From assembly GCA_963281255.1 (NCBI GenBank), contig OY725500.1, forward strand, positions 2,537,184 through 2,601,183: a stretch of 64,000 nucleotides of DNA, given 5' to 3'. The position numbers and the translations under genes are program-made. The DNA is from Aphrocallistes beatrix. Taxonomy: Eukaryota > Porifera > Hexactinellida > Sceptrulophora > Aphrocallistidae. Below, piece by piece: positions 56,987 to 64,000 of this stretch. Below the pieces are notes generated by a model. The model was not told the origin of the DNA. It ran no database searches and saw nothing but the letters and a program-made list of their open reading frames with translations. Every line of letters begins with the position of its first letter. Positions within the stretch are counted from its first letter, which is position 1.

Positions 56987-57488
56987 ATTATATATATCTG
57001 TAACGAATTGATTGAAGAAACTGCCAGGCGTAGAAGGCTGATTTTTGGCATGTCGGAGTCTTTTGGCTATGGCTCCAGTAAGTTCTGAGCTCAGAGCAAA
57101 ATGTCGACTCATCATGGAATTATGACGTCATTGTCACATTTTTAAAAGTTAAGCAACACAGTTATTCGAGTATAACTCAGCCATTATAGGAGATAGAAGG
57201 CTGAAACTTTAATTGAATATGTATACTAACATACCTCACATATGATGCAACTATAATCAAAAAATGATCATTCATCACTTTGTTATGACGGCATCATTAC
57301 AAAATTTTATAAATTGACAAATTTGGTGATTTTTCGAGTAATATCGGTTATAACAGTAGGACAGACATATTTAGAGATGCTATCTCCCTTATAATTAACC
57401 AATGTGACCCCAGGCGACCGAAGGGAAGCTCCGGCGAACGCAAAGTGTCCGCCAGCCGCGCAGCGCAACCAAGCGAAGCGCGCTTGTT
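56987..57488 (+). repeat. family D unit (plus)
   Basis: (TA)n, then CTGTAACGAATTGATTGAAG, through the GC block to AAGCGAAGCGCGCTTGT (57487). In this copy one CRE-like site is altered (TGACGGCAT at 57286), and the hairpin arm is mutated (GGCGAACGCAAAGTGTCCGCC). Confidence 0.75.
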
Positions 57489-57776
57489 AGCATTTAAATT
57501 CTAAAATTCGAAATTAATGTTTAGAACCCCTTTAGGGATTTAAAAATGATTATAAAGGGCTTTTGGCAAATTTGTGATAAAAACAAAATGCCCATAGGTA
57601 AGGCCAACCTTAATAGGGTCACTGTTTAATCGGGTCAACCGCTTAATCGGGTCACTTTTGGCAGGACCGGAAATGCTCTCACATATATAAGCTAATACAA
57701 AATATTTTCGGTTAATAGGCTTCTCCGCTTAATCGAAGCAAAATGTCCTCTGACCGATGTGACCCTATTAAATATT

Positions 57777-57837
57777 GCTCGGGAAATCGCCTGTTTGATA
57801 TCAGATATTTACTGGATCAGAAATAAATTCTAATAGT
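57777..57837 (-). repeat. short inverted T1 fragment
   Basis: GCTCGGGAAATCGCCTGTTTGATATCAGATATTTACTGGATCAGAAATAAATTCT is the complement of a T1 internal block (compare 53600-53660). Confidence 0.55.
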
Positions 57838-59689
57838 TTAAGGATACCGCCCTCGAAAAAACATTTGATTTGGCTTACAGCATACGAGGAAAGTAGAGCT
57901 ATAAGAGATGTTAATCGTGGGGAGGAATCTCCATCAAGAAATACTGGCACATTCCAAACCGTTTTTGATTCCCATTTCTAGTTTTTGAGATACAGTGTCT
58001 CAAAGTCTGTTTTTTTCGTTTTCCGCTAGCACATCTTAATGGTAGAAATTTGGGCACTCAAGGAATTGTTTAGGACATACCAAGGAACCAAATGCTTCCA
58101 AAATCGAAACATAGATAGTCTACCATATTTGCAACTTTATACGACCAGAAGAAAGTTAAAATGACAAAAATTAAAAATTTTATCGGTGTCCGAAAAAAAA
58201 GGGCCAAAAATGGCGAAAAATGTCTGTTTTTATGGTGAAATCAGGAATAAAATCACCGAGTTAGAATATCTCAAAAAAATGGTGGTCCTACGTTCATCGC
58301 CTAAATGATATGGAACAACTCTTGAAATTTTCAAACTTCTATCTCAAACCAAATTTGAGAAATAATTATGTAAAGACGGTCAATTTAGAAATTTTAAAGT
58401 CCCGAAATATAGAGATTTTAAGCTTAGGTGTTAAGAAGAATGTAAAATGAGTTATTATTAATGAACAAAAGCATTCACAGACATTTATTCGCATTCATAC
58501 TGCTGATTTAGGTACATATATTAAAACCAAATATTTACAAAAAATAGCAAAAGTACCCTGAAAATGCACAAATTTCCTTGAGGCCCCTAACTCCGAATAT
58601 ATTGTGATAATTGTAAATAATAATTCATATTCCTGGCACTGCGAAGTATAATCTATCAGTTTAGAATGAATAAAATGCTCCAAAAAGTATATTAGGAAGT
58701 TAGAGCAAAAGTCTACGACTTTTAGTTTCGAATTAGGATTTTCAAAAATGCTACGTCATCATATGACAAAATTCTAAAACGTAACATTCCATAGGGTGTA
58801 GTACAATTATTATCAAAGAATCATATATGCACACTCATAAAAAGTATATTAGGAAGTGAGAACTAAGAATTTGGACTTATATTTACCGAGATAGAGAGAT
58901 ATCTTTTTTTGGACACTAAATGGGGTTTTTTGACCGAATCTTTGAGGTCCAAGGCCAGAACTTTCAAAATAATTATCAAAAGTTCTCCAATTTTTCTGCA
59001 CACATTATTAACGACAATTGTATTCATTATTTAGTATAATAGCTAAATTTGGACACATATTTAATGAGTAGATTCGCCATTTTCTAATAGATTCAAAGTT
59101 CTCCATAGAATTTGTATTATAATTAAATCAATGATAAGTCGAGAATTATTTATTTTTTGACGAAGGAATGTTCGAGGAACCTATATATTTTCGCATATAT
59201 CCTTTTATTTAAGGATATAATATGTTATCATAGCATTCTATATACTAAGGCAATGGCATTCTATTCAAAATCTGGACCATGGATGGCCATTACCATCGAA
59301 CTTTCTAGACAATTAATTTATCAAGTTTTATGATTTTATGATTAAATATGATAAATTAATATACTCCCTACTTACTTAGAAGATATTTTGGAATAATTTT
59401 CCGAAACTGAAATAATTCATTATCCTGGATATTTGCATCATCTATCTATGCGTGAAAAATATCAGAATACATCACCTTACAATGACAACATCTTGATTTT
59501 TTTAACCTCGGGTTCAGGAAATATATGCACTGATGTAATTACTTAGAAATAAGCCTGTGAATTACCAATATGTGTCAACTTCTGTCTAATAAACGTCACT
59601 GAATAAAATGACTAACCACATTTTGGTCACCCTTAATAATTAAAAACGATATTTTACGATATTTCAAAATGTTCTCAAAATATTGTCAC

Positions 59690-59970
59690 TCACTCAAATC
59701 GCCTATCTGCACATCGCTTGTCTATTCAACATTCATCTTCACATCACGTCTGCTCTATTCTACCCTATTCTCACTATTACTCGATTCACAGCATACTTTT
59801 CAACATGGTTCGTCTGGTACCTGGTTCATACTTGCCAATTGTCCCGTTTTTGGCGGGACGTTCCGCTTTTTTCACCCTCCTCTTGACCTCATTTTATCGA
59901 GTGTCCCGCTTTTAAATGAAATTTCCCCATTATGTCCCGCTTTTTTTTCAACGCTGCGTCCCGATTTTAT
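59690..59970 (+). other. low-complexity region with GTCCCG motifs
   Basis: CTTGCCAATTGTCCCGTTTTTGGCGGGACG, then further 'TGTCCCGCTTTT' units to 59960. This looks like a separate short repeat inside the P-type element. The frames of 128, 67 and 65 codons over it overlap one another and show no domain. Confidence 0.35.
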
Positions 59971-59979
59971 CATGACTCA

Positions 59980-60424
59980 GGTTGGCATGTATGCTGGTTG
60001 TAAGTCAAACTATTGTGATAAGATGAATCCAACCTGTTTTCTCTTTTCCTGCTGACAATGTAACTCGTGAAAAATGGTTCCGAGCTATACCTCGGCGGAG
60101 AGAAGACTACGAGATGAACAAACGATTGAGGCTATGTTGGATAACGAGATGAACAAACGATTGAGGGTATGTTGGATAATACACTTTAATCACAATAGTC
60201 TATTGTAATTTGTTTTTTATTTAAAGGTCTGCATACACCATTTCCATGAAGAAGACATCGAAATGACCATTCAATTCTCAGATGGATTGAGGATGATTGA
60301 GACGGAAAGGAAGAAAGTGGGTCTCAAGAAGGGTGCAGTCCCTAGCATCTTTCCTAACTGTCCTAGTTATCTGACGGACGCTACTGTTAGTTGTCAAAGA
60401 CTATCTCTATATGGCAAGGAGTAA
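59980..60424 (+). pseudogene. THAP-domain remnant of a P-type transposase
   Basis: The first exon part has YAGCKSNY (the family's C-x2-4-C loop, near 59990). After a one-base shift it has FSFPADNVTREKWFRAIPRR, matching the THAP W..AI.R block. Here a 36-bp unit (GATGAACAAACGATTGAGG...) is tandemly duplicated at about 60110-60180. After an intron ending TTTAAAG, 60227-60424 gives VCIHHFHEEDIE (the second zinc pair C-x2-H), then LKKGAVPSIFPNCPSYL (the AVPxIF motif that closes THAP domains), and stops at TAA 60422. THAP domains bind the transposon ends in P-type elements. Frameshift and duplication make it inactive. The 80-codon frame at 60718-60960 may be more of the same protein but has no recognisable motif. 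Confidence 0.8.
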
Positions 60425-60990
60425 AGGAGGATATAAGAAGCATATCAGAAAAGAATTGCGGAATTCAAAGAAACAGAAGCTAAGTTTACTATTTCTACTC
60501 TTAATTGTATTAATTCTAAATTGCATCTAGTCGAACTCCCTGTCGGTGGGTTATTTATTGACCAAATTCAACGGTCACCTTTTATCTTAAGATACAATAT
60601 CATAATGAAATTTCTACAATCGAACGTTCAATAATTATTAATGAAAATTTATATTACAAGGCTTTTTATAAGGAAACAAACAAAATTTAACTATCCTGCC
60701 ACTCACTAACCGATACCATGTCATTGGAAAATATCATTAATGAAGTCGAATTATTTGAAATTATTAAAAATGAGAAGGTAATTTCCTCATCCACCCCTTC
60801 GATTCAACACGTGAATAATGCCATTCATAATATCACTAATGCTAAGATAAAAAAGAGTATTGTTTTAGAGAGTGAGTATACTAAAATTCTAGAAGTTGCT
60901 TCTAATTTAACGATTTGGAGCGTCATGTCTCTGAAGTCTACATTCGTAATGATGAAATAGAGATAACATTAGGCTAAAAATATATAACTA

Positions 60991-61177
60991 CAGTCAGGGT
61001 CGCTTACTATGAACCCGCTTAATATGAACATTCGTTTACTATGAACTAACCTCCTGGTCCGAATTCCTTTTTTAGATAGGATTTGTATTGAATCAAGTTC
61101 GCTTAATTAATATGAAGTATCTCTATTATGAACAGATTCTTGGCCCCCTGGTGGTTCACAATAAGCGGTCCTGACTA
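60991..61177. mobile_element. 187-bp pogo-type MITE nested in the P-type element
   Basis: CAGTCAGGGTCGCTTACTATG at the left; CACAATAAGCGGTCCTGACTA at the right; TA at 60989-60990 and 61178-61179. Interior: TATGAAC repeats. Confidence 0.78.
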
Positions 61178-62008
61178 TATTTTTTTCTATGTTCTTTTGT
61201 TTTAGAGAGAGAGAAAGAGAGAAAGAGAGAGAATGAAGAATCTAGTCTAGTTCTAAATGAACTGTCACACTTTATCTTTTATTTATTTAATTATTTATTT
61301 ATATTTAGCAGTGTATTGATTGTGATTTTACCATTAAAGTGTATAATAATATGTTAATTTTAAGTGGGTTGGGTGGTCCGAAATCATTAAAATCAATCAA
61401 ATGTTACATTAGAGTACTTTAGAATAGTAATGAAAGGCAGTATAACAATAATTGATATTTTGAAAGCCGATGGTAATTGCCATCCATGGTCCAGATTTTG
61501 AATAGAGTGCCATTGCCTTAGTATATAGAATGCTATGATGTTATATATCTATAATAGTTTTTAAGATATGATGAAATCGGCCTCTTTCGGGACCTTAGAG
61601 GGATATTATGCCCGAACTTTACCCATTATAAGCGATATCTCAAGAACAAATGGTCGGATCCGAACAAATTTTTTTTTAAACGATCAGAATTTTATTTCTG
61701 ACCCAGTGATCCCTAAATATCTGAGATCAAACTTGCGATTTCCCGAGCATTATATAAATGAACTCCCTTGTAGAGCTATTTGTTTGGATTTTATTTGCCC
61801 ATTCTTTTAAATTTTTGTGTTATATAATCTCCAAAGGTGCCAAAACAATGTTAAGGTACATATCATTAAAAAATATCAAATAAGTTAAAAACTAATTGGT
61901 AAATAAGTTAAAAACCTCCGATAATTTTCAATTTTTATCAACGCTAGACTTTAGGGAGATTATCTTACAAAAATACTGTCCAAATAGTGCTATCAGATGG
62001 TAGAGCGA

Positions 62009-62478
62009 TCCTCCTCATAACTTACAAAGCCATCCATTCTCTTGCTCCGGACTATATCATCCAGCTCATACAGGTTAAGTCATCCAATCGTACTCTACGA
62101 TCATCCAACGCCATCCTTCTTGAGCATCCTACTATCAAATCTTCCAAAACTCTGGGTGATCGTGCATTCACTTTAGCTGCGCCTGTTGAGTGGAATCTTC
62201 GGCCTCCGAGCATTCGGAATGCCCCCTCACTTCTTCTCTTCAAAAAACTCTTGAAAACTCATCTTTTCCGTATCGCGCACGACACATCCACTTAAATTAA
62301 TTTCAATGCATATATATACCTAACAAGCATACATACACATACATACGCATGCATACACATACATACATACATACATGCATAACACACACCTACTTTTATT
62401 GAATTGTACAGCGCACTTGAACATATTAATATTGAATCTGCGCTATATAAATGTATATTATTATTATTATTATTATAC
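62009..62478 (+). mobile_element. CR1/L2-like LINE 3' end (second copy)
   Basis: The frame at 62012-62295 carries LLITYKAIHSLAPDYIIQL, then SNRTLRSSNAILLEHP, GDRAFTLAAPVEWNLRPPSIR and FKKLLKTHLFRIAH, the conserved C-terminal tail of CR1/L2 reverse transcriptases. The catalytic domain is absent. The 3' end GCGCTATATAAATGTATATTATTATT and (TTA)n are shared with 17540-18166, but this copy keeps its frame and carries a (CATA)n tract at 62318-62380. It inserted into a T1 element. Confidence 0.88.
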
Positions 62479-62835
62479 AATTGTCGTTAATAGTGTGTAC
62501 AGATAAATTGGAGAACTTTTGATAATTATTTTGAAAGTTCTGGCCTTGGACCTCCCAGATTCGGTCAAAAACCCCATTTAGGGTCCAAAAAGAGATATTT
62601 CTCTATCTCTGTAAATATAAGCCCAAATTCTTAGTTCTCACTTCCTAATATACTTTTTATGAGGGTACATATATGATTAATTGATAATAATTACACTACA
62701 TCCTATGGAATTAAGTTTTAGATTTTGTCAAATGATGACGTAGCATTTTTCGAAAATCATAACTTGGAAACTAAAAGTCGTAGACTTTCGCTTTAACTTC
62801 CTAAAATACTTTTTGGATGCTCTTTATTCATTCAT
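62479..62835 (-). repeat. T1 family internal fragment, inverted
   Basis: The complement of T1 (ATTGGAGAACTTTTGATAATTATTTTGAAAGTTC ... GACGTAGCATTTTTCGAAAATC ... CTAAAAGTCGTAGACTTTCGC). Lies directly after the LINE tail. Termini absent. Confidence 0.75.
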
Positions 62836-62884
62836 AAGCCATTGAAGTCCTCTACAAATTAGGTGACTTTTTTAAAATACATTT

Positions 62885-62975
62885 CATGCTTCTTGAGCTC
62901 CCGCTTCGCTTGTTGAGCTGCGGGGCTGGCGGACACTTTGTGTTCGCCAGCCCCGCAGCAAAACAAGCGAAGCGA
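62885..62975. repeat. GC-rich near-perfect palindrome related to the family D end
   Basis: GCTTCGCTTGTTGAGCTGCGG ... GGCTGGCGGACACTTTGTG is followed by its complement (TGTTCGCCAGCCCCGCAGC ... ACAAGCGAAGC). This is a ~80-bp hairpin in very AT-rich surroundings. It looks like two family D 3' ends joined head to head without the rest of the element. Confidence 0.75.
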
Positions 62976-64000
62976 GTTTGTATAATAGTAAAATTAATTA
63001 AGAAAAAAAGCACTATAGTAATAGTATTACATAGCATAGGTCCCAAGTTTGATTGACTCCAAATGTGCGTCACACTAGATTCAGCATATTTTTGTCAAAT
63101 TTACATTTTGAAATCAGCATTTCATAGTTTTTATATTACATAGTGACCTTAATTAACACTGCAGTTTACTACTCTAATATTTGTGTAGCACAATAAATTT
63201 TCTAACGCTTTTTTATTCGTATTAAAAAGATTAGAAAAGAGATGGTAAAGAGTTTACTATAAACTTGGAACTTAATCTTTGTTAGATTTATATGTAGGAT
63301 GAATCAAATTATTTAAAATAAACACTCAAATACAAACGCTAAAATTTTATTTAGATCATTTATCCATAGTCCAATCACGAATGAAGTTAAAATAGAAAAA
63401 AATTTTCTGAAGTTATATGTTATTATCCATGGTTAAGAATGATTCGGATGACATATACATTCTGTAAATGAAAATAAATGAGATCCTGTCTTGCAAGAAC
63501 CTAGACTCCTGAGACTGGTGGCAGCTCCAGCTGTTGTTGATAGAAATGGATTTTGCAGCTGAATGTGCTGGTGATACTCAAGTACAGTCTTTTTAGATTC
63601 CTGTGAAGCTCCATCCATCCACGAGCTACTCGTTTCATGTGCGTATGTTTGGAACCCAGGGAGAGAAACGTTCGTTTAGAGCTGAGTGGAGTACCACTGG
63701 CTCCACTACGATCGCCTTTCCGATGCTGCTATCTGACCATTTTATTGGTAGTACCAAACGCGACCCTGCATTCATCAAAAGGTACAATATCAACTGAAAG
63801 GCTGCTACTCCCTGGTTCAACACACACTTGACTAGCCGGTGTCTCAAAGAAGCTATTGGAGGAGGAGGGCAAGGGAGATGGAAGAGAGGAAAGAAAGTAA
63901 TTATTAGTATTTATCTCAATGCAAATATAAATTACGAATACGTATAATCGAATAGTAGCCCCCCTCGAAATATAATAAGCTAATCAAGCATAGAACTATT
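62976..64000. other. no firm gene; GC-richer minus-strand frame at 63433-63850
   Basis: 62976-63420 is AT-rich and shows nothing. From 63850 down to 63433 the minus strand has long but overlapping frames (for example SQESKKTVLEYHQHIQLQNP at the 63618-63433 frame), and the plus strand is equally open, so coding strand and frame cannot be chosen. A purine-rich run follows at 63862-63898. It may be an exon of a gene beyond the window, but I cannot support it. Confidence 0.25.

Larger units (their letters stand above)
54914..57609. mobile_element. T2 family element C with nested family D copies
   Basis: TTAA (54910-54913) then GGTTTGCCTGTCCTATAATAG at the left; GGTAAGGCCAACC then TTAA (57610-57613) at the right. 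T2 sequence covers about 54914-56007 and 57489-57609, with its central stem at 55800-55855. Everything in between is family D. A GC-richer insert (55015-55190, GCGTTGCGGCCCACGT repeats) also interrupts the 5' part. Confidence 0.8.
54896..57776. mobile_element. pogo-type MITE split by a T2 insertion
   Basis: The left piece CAGTCGACTCCGC (54896-54909) continues across the insertion as TTAATAGGGTCAC (57610 onward), and the rest runs to GATGTGACCCTATTAA near 57776. The unbroken homologue at 21053-21212 reads CTCCGCTTAATTGTGTCAC, which proves the join. The right terminus is missing. Confidence 0.75.
59229..61537 (+). mobile_element. P-superfamily element with THAP remnant, 7-bp duplication
   Basis: The ends CATAGCATTCTATATACTAAGG (59229) and CCTTAGTATATAGAATGCTATG (to 61537) are perfect inverted repeats, extended by CAATGGCATTCTATTCAAAATCTGGACCATGG with few changes. 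ATGTTAT flanks both sides (59222-59228 and 61538-61544). The empty site is visible in other T1 copies (ATATAATATATTATATATCTAC near 53450). Inside are a decayed THAP DNA-binding domain (59980-60424) and a 187-bp pogo-type MITE (60991-61177). The DDE-like catalytic part expected of P-type transposases is not recognisable, so the copy is deleted. THAP plus CAT-starting ends plus a 7-8-bp duplication fits the P superfamily. Confidence 0.82.
57842..62008 (+). mobile_element. T1 family element interrupted by a P-type element
   Basis: TTAA (57838-57841) then GGATACCGCCCTCGAAAAA. T1 sequence runs to 59228, is interrupted by 59229-61537 plus its duplication, and resumes at 61545 with TATATCTATAATAGTTTTTAAG as in other copies. 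It is cut at about 62008 by a LINE tail, so the right terminus is absent. Confidence 0.82.

Noticed and set aside
59669-60055. 128-codon plus-strand frame
   Set aside because: Three overlapping frames are open over the same pyrimidine-rich repeat. Only its last ~25 codons coincide with the THAP remnant, which uses different frames further on.
62292-62480. 62-codon minus-strand frame with NNNNNN and Cys/Met repeats
   Set aside because: Antisense of the LINE 3' end, (CATA)n and (TTA)n.
1-64000. CRISPR-like spaced repeats, rRNA, bacterial operons
   Set aside because: No regularly spaced direct repeats with unique spacers, no rRNA motifs, and no runs of closely packed genes. The signals are those of an animal genome rich in transposons.

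Overview
The window is AT-rich metazoan nuclear DNA with very few genes, in which nearly every kilobase is a transposable element or the remains of one. The signs of an animal genome are THAP, mariner, hAT, pogo/Tigger, P-type and RAG1-like transposase remnants, CR1/L2-like LINE tails ending in (TTA)n, introns of 60-75 bp with GT..AG ends, and AATAAA signals. I cannot name the species. I see no bacterial-type operon, CRISPR array, rRNA or tRNA.

The most notable object is a 4.9-kb transposon at 12121-17062. It has ~350-bp terminal inverted repeats that begin CACAGCG, is flanked by CGCA on both sides, and carries a decayed multi-exon gene (13637-15827). That gene has a RAG1-N-terminal-like cysteine region, then Asp-19-Cys-x2-Cys, then His-x4-His-19-Glu. 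This is the order and nearly the exact spacing of the catalytic and zinc residues of RAG1. A 624-bp hAT element (exact 8-bp target duplication) and a 711-bp foldback with CATAG ends are nested inside it.

Layout. 0-9.6 kb: foldbacks, a mariner fragment, a hAT deletion derivative and a CCWGG-flanked element. 9.7-10.9 kb: a dead Tigger transposase. 11.3-18.5 kb: a hAT MITE, the RAG1-like transposon, a LINE tail and a fragment of a second His-x4-His family. 18.6-25.7 kb: small repeats, a 1.5-kb CCWGG-flanked element, and the penultimate exon of an unrecognised host gene (23487-23783). Its last exon and poly(A) signal are at 26771-26898. 25.8-30.6 kb: copies of a GC-hairpin/TA-microsatellite family (called D here) and a mariner element. 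30.6-33.8 kb: a TA-flanked element holding two TTAA-flanked insertions (family T2). 33.8-36.5 kb: CATAG foldbacks, one with an exact 7-bp target duplication. 37.4-48.1 kb and 52.1-54.0 kb: several copies of a ~1.93-kb TTAA-flanked family (T1) without a transposase. 49.6-51.6 kb: a dead Ty3/gypsy element on the minus strand. 54.4-57.8 kb: a MITE, and a T2 element inserted at the TTAA of a pogo-type MITE and itself filled with D copies. 57.8-62.8 kb: a T1 copy interrupted by a P-superfamily element with a decayed THAP domain and then by a second LINE tail. 62.9-64 kb: a GC-rich palindrome and sequence without a clear feature.

Almost nothing here is likely to make a working protein. The sequence records layered insertions. 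The best candidates for real host coding sequence are the exon pair at 23.5/26.8 kb and, more weakly, single exon-like frames at 44.85 kb (+) and 48.2 kb (-).
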